64,000 nt of DNA, from NCBI RefSeq assembly GCF_002846365.1, contig NZ_PJMW01000002.1:5642001-5706000 (forward strand). Reading direction: 5' to 3'. The notes under the pieces are model-generated. The model was not told the origin of the DNA, ran no database searches, and worked only from the letters and a program-made list of their open reading frames with translations. This DNA is from Nocardia fluminea (lineage in GTDB: Bacteria; Actinomycetota; Actinomycetes; Mycobacteriales; Mycobacteriaceae). Shown in pieces: positions 37,215 through 46,031 of the stretch (its first letter is position 1; each line of letters starts with the position of its first letter). Made by a program: the position numbers and the translations under genes.

Positions 37215-39821
37215 ATGGCTTATGTACTCGGGTTGGACGAGGTCGATCGGACCCAGGTCGCGATCGTCGGCGGTAAGGGGGCGAACCTCGGTGAGCTGAC
37301 GCGGATCGACGGTGTCGAGGTGCCGGACGGGTTCTGTGTGACGACCGATGCCTTCGCGCGGACGGTGGCGGGGGAGCCGTTGCTCGATGATCGGCTCGAC
37401 GAGTTGTCCCGCCTGGACCCAGGAGATCGTGCCGCGATCTCCGTGCTGAGTGCGCACCTGCGAGGCATGGTCGAGGAACTGGTCGTGCCCGACGCGGTCG
37501 CGGCGGCGATCCTCGCCGCGCACGCCCGGCTCGGAGTCGAAGGCTCGTACGCCGTGCGATCCAGCGCGACCGCCGAGGATCTACCGGGCGCCTCGTTCGC
37601 GGGCCAGCAGGACACCTTTCTCAATGTCGTGGGAGCGGCGGCGATCCTCGCGCAGGTGCGCCGGTGCTGGGGTTCGCTGTTCACCGAGCGGGCGGTCACC
37701 TATCGGCTGCGCAACGGCTTCGACCAGAGGAAGATCCGGATGGGCGTGGTCGTGCAGCGGATGGTGTTCGCGCGCGCCGCGGGCATCCTGATGACAGCCG
37801 ATCCCGTCACCTCCGACCGGACGGTGGTCTCCATCGACGCCGGTTTCGGTCTCGGCGAGGCGCTCGTGTCCGGTCTGGTCGATGCCGATGTCTACCGGGT
37901 TCGCGACGACCACATCACCGACAAGTCGATCGCCACCAAGAAGGTGCGCGTGGAGCCGACGCCGACCGGCGGCACGCAGGTGTGTGAGATCCCGGGCGAC
38001 CACCGGAACGAGCAAGTGCTCTCCGATGCGCAGGTGCTGCGGCTCGCGCGGCTCGGCCGCCGCATCGAAGCGCATTTCGGCAGCCCCCAGGACATCGAAT
38101 GGTGTTCGGACGGTGACGATTTCCGCGTGGTGCAGAGCAGGCCGATCACCACCCTGTTCCCGATCCCGGTCGCCGGCGACGGCGAGAACCACGTCTACGT
38201 GTCGGTCGGCCATCAGCAGATGATGACCGACGCGATGAAGCCGCTGGGGATCTCGGTGTGGCAGCTGACGAGCAACGCACCCATGCGCGACGCGGGCGGC
38301 CGGTTGTTCGTCGACGTCACCGCGATGGTGGCCACGCCCGCGAAAGGGGCCGCCTTGGCTGCCGGACTGGGTAAATCCGACCCGTTGATGGGCGACGCGC
38401 TACGCACGGTGCTCGATCGCGGCGACTTCGTTCGTCAACTGCCGGAGGAGGATTCCGGCGCACCGGTAGCCCCGTTCGGTACCAGCCCCACCCCGATCGA
38501 GACCGATCCGGCCATCGTCGCCGAGCTCATGGCGCAGAGCGAGGCATCGCTGGCGACCATGAAACACGACATCGGGGACCTGTCCGGACCGGCGCTGCTC
38601 GACTTCATCCGGACCGACATCGAGCAGGAGCTGCGCCGTGTCCTGTTCGCTCCGCGCGGTTTGCAGGTGATCATGGCCGCGATGGAGGCCACGGAATGGC
38701 TCAACGACCGGTTGCGAGAATGGCTGGGGGACAAGAACGCCGCCGACGTGCTCACCCAGTCGATTCCCGGCAACGTGACATCGGAGATGGGCCTGGCGTT
38801 GCTCGATGTCGCCGATGTCATCCGCCCGCACCCGCAGGTGGTGGCCTACCTGCAGCGGGTCGACGGCGACGACTTCCTGGACGGCCTGGCCGAGCACCCG
38901 GGTGGCGCCGAGGCCCGAGCCGCGATCGAGGATTTCCTCGACGAGTACGGCATGCGGTGCACCGGCGAAATCGACATCACCAGGCCGCGCTGGACCGAGA
39001 GCCCCGCCACACTGGTGCCGACCATCCTCGGCAATATCAAGAATTTCGAGCCGGGCGAGGGCAGGCGTCGCTTCGAGGACGGCCTGCGCGAAGCCGAGCA
39101 GGCGGAACATCAGATCCTTCGGCGCCTGCGCGCTCTGCCCGAGGGGGAGCAGAAGGCCGCCGAAACCGCGCGGATGATCGAGCGTGTCCGCACCTTCTCC
39201 GGCTATCGCGAGTACCCGAAGTACGGCATGGTCGGCCGCTACTTCGTCTACAAGCAGGCGCTGCTGCGGGAAGCCGACCGGCTGGTGCGGGCCGGTGTGC
39301 TGCGAGAGCCCGGTGACATCTTCTTCCTGAGATTCGACGAGCTGTCCGAAGTCGTTCGCACGCACCAGGCCGACCAGGAACTCCTCGACGAACGCAAAGA
39401 CGCGTTCCGTGCCTATCGATCACTCACCGCGCCGCGAGTGCTCACCTCCGACGGCGAGATGCTCGCCGGGGCGTACCGGCGCGAGGACGTGCCCGCCGGA
39501 GCACTGCCCGGCTTGGCGGTCTCGGCCGGGACGATCGAAGGCCGCGCCCGGGTCCTCGCCGACATCGCGCGAGCCGACCTCGAATCCGGCGACATCCTGG
39601 TCACCGCCTACACCGATCCGAGCTGGACACCGCTGTTCGTCGGGATCGCCGGACTGGTGACCGAAGTGGGCGGCCTGATGACCCACGGTGCGGTGATCGC
39701 CCGCGAATACGGCCTCCCCGCCGTCGTCGGCGTGGAACACGCCACCGAGCTGATCCGCGACGGGCAGCGCATTCGAGTGAACGGCACCGACGGCTATATC
39801 GAAATCCTGCCGGAGTCATAG
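37215..39821 (+). CDS. rph: Rifampin phosphotransferase (PEP-utilising enzyme family)
   Basis: The 868-residue protein has the three-part layout of Rph: an N-terminal ATP-grasp domain (VGGKGANLGEL, AVRSSATAEDLPGASFAGQQDTFLNV), a middle rifampin-binding region, and a C-terminal phosphohistidine domain with GGLMTHGAVIAREYGLPAVVGV, where H824 sits at the position of the catalytic His825 of characterised Listeria Rph. It transfers the beta-phosphate of ATP to the C21 hydroxyl of rifamycins, inactivating them. The N-terminal GVEVPDGFCVTTDAFARTV also matches Rph rather than PEP synthase. ATG 37215 has GAGGAG 7 bases upstream. Chromosomal Rph proteins of this kind are widespread in soil actinomycetes, including Nocardia. 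Confidence 0.88.
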   Translation: MAYVLGLDEVDRTQVAIVGGKGANLGELTRIDGVEVPDGFCVTTDAFARTVAGEPLLDDRLDELSRLDPGDRAAISVLSAHLRGMVEELVVPDAVAAAILAAHARLGVEGSYAVRSSATAEDLPGASFAGQQDTFLNVVGAAAILAQVRRCWGSLFTERAVTYRLRNGFDQRKIRMGVVVQRMVFARAAGILMTADPVTSDRTVVSIDAGFGLGEALVSGLVDADVYRVRDDHITDKSIATKKVRVEPTPTGGTQVCEIPGDHRNEQVLSDAQVLRLARLGRRIEAHFGSPQDIEWCSDGDDFRVVQSRPITTLFPIPVAGDGENHVYVSVGHQQMMTDAMKPLGISVWQLTSNAPMRDAGGRLFVDVTAMVATPAKGAALAAGLGKSDPLMGDALRTVLDRGDFVRQLPEEDSGAPVAPFGTSPTPIETDPAIVAELMAQSEASLATMKHDIGDLSGPALLDFIRTDIEQELRRVLFAPRGLQVIMAAMEATEWLNDRLREWLGDKNAADVLTQSIPGNVTSEMGLALLDVADVIRPHPQVVAYLQRVDGDDFLDGLAEHPGGAEARAAIEDFLDEYGMRCTGEIDITRPRWTESPATLVPTILGNIKNFEPGEGRRRFEDGLREAEQAEHQILRRLRALPEGEQKAAETARMIERVRTFSGYREYPKYGMVGRYFVYKQALLREADRLVRAGVLREPGDIFFLRFDELSEVVRTHQADQELLDERKDAFRAYRSLTAPRVLTSDGEMLAGAYRREDVPAGALPGLAVSAGTIEGRARVLADIARADLESGDILVTAYTDPSWTPLFVGIAGLVTEVGGLMTHGAVIAREYGLPAVVGVEHATELIRDGQRIRVNGTDGYIEILPES

Positions 39822-39842
39822 TTCCGTCGTTCGGCACGGAAC
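39821..39842 (+). terminator. Hairpin at rph end
   Basis: GTTCCGT, an 8-base loop and ACGGAAC start on the last base of the rph stop codon. The 7-bp stem is modest, so terminator function is only likely. Confidence 0.4.
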
Positions 39843-40036
39843 GCGCTCCCGTCGCCGTGACGTTGGCGGACGGCACCCTCGTCGAACCGAAGGCACAGGG
39901 CACGGACCGGATCCTCGAGGGCTTTCGCGCCTGTGTCGAGGAGGGTGCGCCGCCACTGGTGCCTGTCGGTCCGGCGGTGGCGGCGTCGCTGGTCGGCGTG
40001 GCGGGAGAGCGCGTTCGCTGCGCAGCGGGTCGTGCC
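39824..40036 (+). pseudogene. Apparent C-terminal remnant of a Gfo/Idh/MocA-like oxidoreductase
   Basis: Directly after rph, one frame reads as ordinary protein, with FGTERAPVAVTLADGTLV, then GTDRILEGFRACVEEGAPP, then LVPVGPAVAASLVGVAGERV. This resembles the last 60-70 residues of Gfo/Idh/MocA-type dehydrogenases, where a helix-rich end follows a beta-sheet domain. There is no start, no Rossmann domain, and the frame soon becomes arginine-rich noise. I take it as the stub of a deleted gene; the family guess is tentative. Confidence 0.35.
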
Positions 40037-40094
40037 CGGTCCCGATGCGAACCTGGTGCGGTGAGCGGGGTTTCACGCGCCGTACCGGCTCGGA

Positions 40095-41039
40095 TCAGTT
40101 CCCCGTCGATCGTCGCACCGTCGGCCGCGCCGCTTCGATACGGGCGGCGAGGTCGACCAGGTCACCCGCGGGGCCCGATGGTGGGGTGCTGCGGTGCCAG
40201 ATGGCGCGGAACTTTCGGGTCAGAACCAGCGAGTCGTCCAGATCGACCTCGTACAGGGTGCCGGCCCGCAGTTCATGCGCGACGATCAGGCGGCTGACCA
40301 CCGCGGGCGCGAGACCGCTGCGCGTGGTCGCGAGAATAGCCGCGGCGGAACCGAGTTCGGCGGCGGGCCGCGCGGGGGTGCCGTGGATCTGCAACGCCGC
40401 CCAGACGGTGTCCCTGGTTCCCGATCCCTTCTCCCGCCAGACCAGCGGAGTGTCGGCGAGCTCGCGCGGACTCACCGGACGCGTGCGGTTGGCCCACGGA
40501 TGGGTCGGCGCGACGACCACGACCAGCTCGTCGGCCACGAGGACCCGGCTCCCCAGACCCGCCGGCGCCTGCGGCCCCTCGACGAATCCGAGCACGATCT
40601 CGCGATCACGAACCGCCGCGGTCACCTGCTGGGAATTCGCCACATCGAGTTCGACGGCGAGTTCGGGTCGCAGCTTCCGCAAGGCCGCCAGCCACTGCGG
40701 AATCCGGTGATCGGCAATGGTTTTCGAGGCGATGACGTGCAGTTGCGGCGACAGCCCGCGGTGCAGGTCGGCGACACCGTCCATCAAGGCGAGTCCCGCG
40801 GCCAGCACCGGCCGGCCCAGTTCGACCACGGCCGCACCGGCATCGGTCAACGCCGAACCGGTGGGTCCGCGATCGACCAACCGCAACCGCAGCCGCCGCT
40901 CCAACGCGCTGATGCGCATGCCGACCGCGGGTTGACTGATGCCGTGCCGGCGCGCCGCGGCACCGAGGCTGCCCAGCTCCGCCACCGACACCAGGAGATC
41001 GAGCACCTCGAGATCAGGAGTTCCCGGCGGCAAGCTCAT
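40095..41039 (-). CDS. LysR-family transcriptional regulator
   Basis: The 314-residue protein has the LysR helix-turn-helix LLVSVAELGSLGAAARRHGISQPAVGMRISALERRLRLRLVDR at the N-terminus and a periplasmic-binding-type effector domain. It is divergent from the ferredoxin gene at 41148, with 108 bases between, and may regulate it. The extra 8 residues before the domain are normal. Confidence 0.92.
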   Translation of the reverse strand: MSLPPGTPDLEVLDLLVSVAELGSLGAAARRHGISQPAVGMRISALERRLRLRLVDRGPTGSALTDAGAAVVELGRPVLAAGLALMDGVADLHRGLSPQLHVIASKTIADHRIPQWLAALRKLRPELAVELDVANSQQVTAAVRDREIVLGFVEGPQAPAGLGSRVLVADELVVVVAPTHPWANRTRPVSPRELADTPLVWREKGSGTRDTVWAALQIHGTPARPAAELGSAAAILATTRSGLAPAVVSRLIVAHELRAGTLYEVDLDDSLVLTRKFRAIWHRSTPPSGPAGDLVDLAARIEAARPTVRRSTGN

Positions 41040-41147
41040 AAGGAAACCTTACGAGGTGGTGGATATCAACGGCTACCCGCCCGCTGCCGCTCACACCAGG
41101 ATCAGCTGTACCGCACATCGCGGGCCAGTACAGCTGAGGAGCACAAC

Positions 41148-41483
41148 ATGACGTTCGTAATCGGTGCCGCCTGTGTGGACGTCCTGGATCGGGCCTGCAT
41201 CGAGGAATGCCCGATCGACTGCATCTTCATCGGCGATCGGATGGCCTATATCCAGCCCGACGAGTGCATCGACTGCGGCGGGTGCGAACCGGCGTGCCCG
41301 GTCGAAGCGATCTACTACGAAGACGATCTGCCGCCGGGTCAAGAACAGTTCGCCACCGAGGCCGTCCGCTTCTTCCATGAACCGCTACCCGGTCGGGTGG
41401 AGCCACTCGGTCGGCCCGGTGGCGCGCATTCGGTCGGTGTTCTCGGCGTCGACACGAGCTGTGTGCGGGACTTCCCGGTGTAG
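41148..41483 (+). CDS. fdxA: Seven-iron ferredoxin (FdxA type)
   Basis: The 111-residue protein matches actinobacterial FdxA, a [3Fe-4S][4Fe-4S] ferredoxin. The cysteines are C9, C17, C21, C25, C40, C43, C46 and C50, in ACVDVLDRACIEECPIDC and ECIDCGGCEPACPVEAIYYEDD. The C-terminal extension ending LGVDTSCVRDFPV is the usual family tail. It carries electrons to P450s or other oxygenases and reductases. Expression is probably influenced by the divergent LysR gene. Confidence 0.92.
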   Translation: MTFVIGAACVDVLDRACIEECPIDCIFIGDRMAYIQPDECIDCGGCEPACPVEAIYYEDDLPPGQEQFATEAVRFFHEPLPGRVEPLGRPGGAHSVGVLGVDTSCVRDFPV

Positions 41484-41543
41484 TTCCGTGAATCGAGGGG
41501 TCAAATCCCGCAGGTCGGGGAGTTTGTACGCCAGAATGTCGCC

Positions 41544-42464
41544 ATGCGGACATTCGCCAAGGTGTTGCACGCCGTCACTGTCGGGGTTCTGATCGTCGCG
41601 GCTGGTCACGGCGTCGCGGCTGCCGCACCCTCCGGGAGTGCTGACGGTCTGCTGCCGTGGCCTGCCGCCGGGCCCGACGGCGTGAACGCCACGGGTGCGG
41701 CGTTGGCGGAAGGGCTCACCGGGACGGTGGTGTGGTCGCGCGAGGCCAACACCCCGGTCCCCATCGCCAGTATCGCGAAGGTGATGACGGCGGTGGTGGT
41801 GATCGTCAGCGGTGATCTCGAACGGCCGGTGACGGTGCCGCAGGAAGCGGGCGCCTACTGCGCCAGGGAAAACGGCAGCACCGCCGGATTGGTCCCCGGC
41901 GAGGTGCTCACCGCGCGCCAACTGCTCTACGCGCTGCTGCTGCCCTCGGGCTGCGACGCCGCCTACACCGTCGCCGAGTCGTTCGGTCCCGGCCAAGGCG
42001 GTTTCCTGGCCCGGATGAACGACACCGCGCGGGTAATGGGTTTGGCCGGAACACATTTCAGTGACCCGGCCGGTATGCCGTACCCCACCGATCACTCCAC
42101 CTATTCCACCCCGGCCGACCTCGTGGCGCTGGGTGTGCGCGCGATGAACCTGCCGCTGTTCCGCGAGATCGTCGGTTCGCGGAACTTCCACGTCCCCGCC
42201 GGACCCGCCAATCGCGAGCACCACTGGGAAACGACGAACCGGATGCTCGACGAGTATCCCGGCACCATCGGCCTCAAGACCGGCAACACCGACGCCGCGG
42301 GACATTGCCTGTTGTTCGAGACTGTCCGCGCGGGTATCCCGCTGATCGGCGTCGTGCTGCACAGCTCCGACCACAGCAGCGCCGCCGCGCGACAGGACGC
42401 CGAGCGCATGCTGAACTGGGCCTACGACCCCATCCTGCGCGTTCTGCAACCGCTGGGCGGCTGA
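41544..42464 (+). CDS. D-alanyl-D-alanine carboxypeptidase (PBP5-like)
   Basis: The 306-residue protein has an N-terminal signal peptide (VLHAVTVGVLIVAAGHGVAAAAP) and the serine peptidase S11 fold. The catalytic SxxK motif is SIAK (76-79) and the KTG motif is at 245-247. The middle motif is SGC (135-137) instead of the usual SxN. It trims D-Ala from peptidoglycan stem peptides in the periplasm. Members with altered second motifs exist in actinobacteria, so it may still be active, but the change deserves a check. It lacks an obvious C-terminal membrane anchor. Confidence 0.87.
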   Translation: MRTFAKVLHAVTVGVLIVAAGHGVAAAAPSGSADGLLPWPAAGPDGVNATGAALAEGLTGTVVWSREANTPVPIASIAKVMTAVVVIVSGDLERPVTVPQEAGAYCARENGSTAGLVPGEVLTARQLLYALLLPSGCDAAYTVAESFGPGQGGFLARMNDTARVMGLAGTHFSDPAGMPYPTDHSTYSTPADLVALGVRAMNLPLFREIVGSRNFHVPAGPANREHHWETTNRMLDEYPGTIGLKTGNTDAAGHCLLFETVRAGIPLIGVVLHSSDHSSAAARQDAERMLNWAYDPILRVLQPLGG

Positions 42465-42504
42465 CGCCCGGCGCGATCCCGGCGCAGCGCTTAGCATTCG
42501 GGAC

Positions 42505-43158
42505 ATGCGCGGTGGCAGATGGTTTCGGGTTCTCGGGTGCCTGATCGTGCTGGGTACCAGCGGCTGCGTGGGCGCGGTGGACCGCGCGGAATTCGAAGAT
42601 CAGGTGCGAGCGCGCGGCGGCGGGTTGGTGAGTTCGTTGCCACAGGAAGCCATCGCGGCGCTGAGCCGACGCACCGGCGACACCGACCTCGAAGCGAACC
42701 TCATCATCCTCACCCCGCCCAACTCGACCCAGTTCCGCCTGACCTTGAACGACCAACCCGCTCAGATAACCCGGTATCTGGCCGGCGACGAGGTGCTGGC
42801 CGCCCGCGGGCCCACCGTCCGTCTGCGCGTTCGGCCACCTGATCGATCACGCCAGCTCGACGACTACTCCTTCACCCTCGGCGCGCTCAGCGCGCCACGC
42901 CCGGTGCGGGTTTCCGCCACCGACGATCTCGACGGCGAGGATTTCACCGTCGGCGAGGTGCCCGGTCTGTCGCGCATCGAAGACATCGTCGACACCGCCC
43001 TCGCCCGAAGCGCGCTGTCCGACGGTCAGGTGACCGTCATCGTGGTGAGCCGCTTCGGCCGCGAGATCCGCATCGTCGCCAATGTCTTGTCGCCGCGTTC
43101 GGAAACGGTCGCCGAATTCGACCGGACCGGCACATTCCTTCGAGTACAGCAGGTATAG
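42505..43158 (+). CDS. Putative lipoprotein, hypothetical
   Basis: The 217-residue protein begins with a lipoprotein signal (VLGCLIVLGTSGC, lipobox ending at Cys) and continues as a soluble beta-rich domain with no family I recognise. Its stop is 3 bases from the next start, so it forms an operon with the membrane protein at 43162. The two are probably envelope components acting together. Confidence 0.7.
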   Translation: MRGGRWFRVLGCLIVLGTSGCVGAVDRAEFEDQVRARGGGLVSSLPQEAIAALSRRTGDTDLEANLIILTPPNSTQFRLTLNDQPAQITRYLAGDEVLAARGPTVRLRVRPPDRSRQLDDYSFTLGALSAPRPVRVSATDDLDGEDFTVGEVPGLSRIEDIVDTALARSALSDGQVTVIVVSRFGREIRIVANVLSPRSETVAEFDRTGTFLRVQQV

Positions 43159-43161
43159 CGA

Positions 43162-43536
43162 ATGCGACGGGTCCTCATCGCGGTGGTGTCGCTTGCCTGT
43201 GCCGCCGCCTTCCTGACCATTTTCCTCGCGGTTGCGGTCTGGCCGGGCGAAGCGAAACTCGCCGCACCCCTGTTCTGTTCAACACCGGCCACCGAACCCA
43301 TGGTGGTCTCGGATACCTTCCACGACTCGGAAGGAACCTCGACCAACTACACCCTGTATTGCGTCAGCGACCGCGGCGAGCTCACCGACGAGGGCTACGC
43401 GCTTCCCGTGTTGGCGCTCTTCGTGGTTCATCTGCTGATCTTGACCGTCCTATTCCTGCTCGCCGCGCTGGTCGGCCGCCTCGGACAGCGGACCGAGCGA
43501 TTCGATGGGCAACTCGAACGTCTGCAGGACAGCTGA
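43162..43536 (+). CDS. Two-helix membrane protein, hypothetical
   Basis: The 124-residue protein has an N-terminal membrane helix (IAVVSLACAAAFLTIFLAVAVW), an extracytoplasmic loop with two Cys that could form a disulfide, and a second helix (LFVVHLLILTVLFLLAALVG). It follows the putative lipoprotein by 3 bases. Its last 87 bases overlap the end of the convergent gene 43450-44538, an unusually long overlap of two real-looking genes. Confidence 0.65.
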   Translation: MRRVLIAVVSLACAAAFLTIFLAVAVWPGEAKLAAPLFCSTPATEPMVVSDTFHDSEGTSTNYTLYCVSDRGELTDEGYALPVLALFVVHLLILTVLFLLAALVGRLGQRTERFDGQLERLQDS

Positions 43537-44538
43537 CGTCGCGAGACCGGCCTCGCCTTCCAGGTCGACCTGCACATCCACCGAGAAGTTGTCGATCGGT
43601 AGCGGATGGCCCGACACCGACATCGTCAGATTCTCGGTGCCGAGCCCGACACGATGGAGAAAGACCGCGGTGACGGTCGCGGACGCGCGCGCCTGGTCGG
43701 GCGGCCACATCCTGGTGGCGCTGCCGTCACCGCAGTCGACGAAGCCGAGCCGGTCCAGGTGCGGACCGGTGGCCTCGGTGGTGAAGGCACGCAGACGAAT
43801 GTCGGTCGGCGACAGCTCGAGCTGGGCGTAGCGGTCCGGTGTCTTGTCGCGGTCGAAGAAGTGCAGGACGAGCGGCTCGGGTCCGGAGCCGAGCGCCCGC
43901 ATGGCGAGGTGGACGCTGCGCAGCAATTCGGTCAGCACGCCACGCAGGTGGCCGAGGGTGTAGACGCTCCAGATCTCGCCGCCGCGCGGCGCCGAACCCG
44001 CCGACCAGGTGAAGCTCATCTCGTAGTCGTCGGCGCTCGTGTACCCGACGTCGTGCTCATCGGTCGGGGTCCGGTCGCCCTCGTCGACGGAATCCGGGTA
44101 GCGGTACTGGGTTTTCCAGTTCCGCCACCTGCGGTCGGCATCCGCAGCGAGCGACGCGACCCGCACGGACACCTCGCCCCGGCCCGAGAGCTCGAGAATG
44201 CGCAGTGTGTCGCCGTCCACCCAGCCGACGGCGAGATCCGACCGGCCACTGAACCATGTCGGTACACCCCACGTCGTCACCGCCGCGGCCAGATAGTGCC
44301 CGAACTGTTCGGGTTCGAGCGCCGCGAGGGCGATGGACAGGTACACACGCTGCTCGCCGTCGTCGTGGATGTTGCCCCCGGACGGTGTTCCCGGGATGAC
44401 CACGGCACCGTCACTTCGGACCGTCCAGCCCGCAGCAGCACACACCTGTTCCGCCTCGAGCCGGGTGAAGACATGGAAGTCGCTCGCGCGCAGCTGTGTC
44501 AGCAACTCGGCGAACCAGGCATCGGGCACGGTGTCCAT
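43450..44538 (-). CDS. Hypothetical actinobacterial protein (two-domain, TY-Chap-like C-terminal part uncertain)
   Basis: The 362-residue cytosolic protein has an N-terminal region with VFTRLEAEQVCAAAGWTV followed by GNIHDDGEQRVYLSIALAALEPEQFGHYLAAAVTTWG, reminiscent of small DUF6301-like actinobacterial proteins, and a C-terminal beta-rich region. It is Trp- and Asp-rich, without membrane segments or catalytic motifs I recognise. The convergent membrane protein gene overlaps its end by 87 bases. Function unknown. Confidence 0.65.
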   Translation of the reverse strand: MDTVPDAWFAELLTQLRASDFHVFTRLEAEQVCAAAGWTVRSDGAVVIPGTPSGGNIHDDGEQRVYLSIALAALEPEQFGHYLAAAVTTWGVPTWFSGRSDLAVGWVDGDTLRILELSGRGEVSVRVASLAADADRRWRNWKTQYRYPDSVDEGDRTPTDEHDVGYTSADDYEMSFTWSAGSAPRGGEIWSVYTLGHLRGVLTELLRSVHLAMRALGSGPEPLVLHFFDRDKTPDRYAQLELSPTDIRLRAFTTEATGPHLDRLGFVDCGDGSATRMWPPDQARASATVTAVFLHRVGLGTENLTMSVSGHPLPIDNFSVDVQVDLEGEAGLATSAVLQTFELPIESLGPLSEAADQRGEQE

Positions 44539-44637
44539 ACCCGAGCACGCTAGCGATGGGCACCGACACGAAAACCGTCCCGGCGAACCGCCGAAATCGT
44601 TGCCGCGCTTGCCTATCCGGATCGCGAGGAGACGGTC

Positions 44638-45648
44638 TCAGTCGATCGCCGGAACCTGCTCGGCGGGCACCGGAGGCGGCGGTGGCGTGCCGTCGCCGAA
44701 GGGGCGTCCGCCCAGGTCCTCACGGTGGTGCGGACTCAGCCAGTTCGACAGGTCCGGCCCCGCGGGCACGATGCCGGTGGGATTGATATCGCGGTGCACG
44801 ACGTAGTAGTGCTCTTTGATCTGCCCGAAGTCGATGGTGTCGCCGAACCCGGGCGTCTGGAACAGGTCGCGGGCGTAGGCCCACAGCACCGGCATCTCGC
44901 TGAGTTTGGTGCGGTTGCACTTGAAATGGCCGTGATAGACAGGGTCGAAACGGGCGAGCGTGGTGAACAGCCGTACGTCGGCCTCGGTGATGGTGTCACC
45001 GACCAGGTAGCGCTGGGTGCTCAGCCGCTCGGTGATCCGGTCGAGCGCGGTGAAGAGCCGGACGTAGGCGGCGTCGTAGGCGTCCTGATCGCCGGCGAAT
45101 CCACAGCGGTACACGCCGTTGTTGATGTCGCGGAACACGTCTCGGTTGATCTCGTCGATCTGCTCGCGCAGATGTTCGGGATACAGCTGCGGTGCGCCCG
45201 GCCGATGGTGTGCGGTCCACTCGGTCGAGAAGTCGAGGGTGATCTGCGCGTAGTCGTTGGTCACGACCTGCCCGGTCGCGATATCGACCATCGCGGGCAC
45301 CGTGATGCCGCGCGGATAGTCGGGGAACCGGGCCAGGTAAGCGTCGCGCAGACGGTGGATGCCGAGCACCGGATCGACCCCGCCGGGATCCAGATCGAAG
45401 GTCCAGCTGAGCTTGTCGTGGGTGGGCCCGCACAGCCCCAGCGACAGCACCGGCTCGAGCCCGAGCAGCCTGCGCACGATCAGCGTGCGATTGGCCCACG
45501 GACACGCCCTGGCCGCGACCAGCCGGTACCGGCCCGGTTCGACGGGATAACCGTCACGGCCGTCGGCGGTGATCCGCGTGGTGATGTAGTTGGTATCGCG
45601 GCGGAACTCGCCCGCCTCGACGTAGGTGCCCGCATCGGCATCGCTCAC
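44638..45648 (-). CDS. ECM4/YqjG-type S-thiolyl-hydroquinone reductase (glutathione transferase family)
   Basis: The 336-residue protein matches glutathionyl-hydroquinone reductases: the catalytic Cys49 in ARACPWANR, the long insert with FDLDPGGVDPVLGIHRLRDAYL, TVPAMVDIATGQVVTNDYAQI, and the C-terminal helical domain with FAGDQDAYDAAYVRLFTALDR. These enzymes remove a thiol adduct from hydroquinones. Actinomycetes make mycothiol instead of glutathione, so the thiol is probably mycothiol. GTG 45648 is chosen because homologues start there; no strong ribosome site is seen. Confidence 0.87.
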   Translation of the reverse strand: MSDADAGTYVEAGEFRRDTNYITTRITADGRDGYPVEPGRYRLVAARACPWANRTLIVRRLLGLEPVLSLGLCGPTHDKLSWTFDLDPGGVDPVLGIHRLRDAYLARFPDYPRGITVPAMVDIATGQVVTNDYAQITLDFSTEWTAHHRPGAPQLYPEHLREQIDEINRDVFRDINNGVYRCGFAGDQDAYDAAYVRLFTALDRITERLSTQRYLVGDTITEADVRLFTTLARFDPVYHGHFKCNRTKLSEMPVLWAYARDLFQTPGFGDTIDFGQIKEHYYVVHRDINPTGIVPAGPDLSNWLSPHHREDLGGRPFGDGTPPPPPVPAEQVPAID

Positions 45649-46031
45649 CGCACCAGTCTCGCACACCCGCGCGCTGGGCGACCTGACCCGACGTGTGCGC
45701 GCGCTTCGCCGAGGTTCGGATGGTCGACCACGTCCTACCCGCGACCTGGGCCCGTCATCGCGGGCGTCGCACGGCACCCGTGCGCTGGGCAGTCGGTGCG
45801 CCGTGGGCAGTTCGAGCAGATGCTCACCGGCGTGAATCTTCGATGAAATCGCGGTGCTCACAGCGCTGAGTCGCATCATGAAATGTCCGTGGGCGCGCGG
45901 CGAGGCACAGACGAAGGGCAGCAGGTGACAGCGGGAATTCGCCTGGCTACCGGGCACTTCCGCCGGGGAGAGGCCATCGGATGCCGTCGGCGGCCGGCCG
46001 TCTGGCGCCCTGATGAACCCGCCAGTACCCT

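Noticed and set aside
37215..39821. Calling the rph product PEP synthase
   Set aside because: Domain order, length, the H824 context and the N-terminal GFCVTTDAFARTV segment fit characterised rifampin phosphotransferases better.
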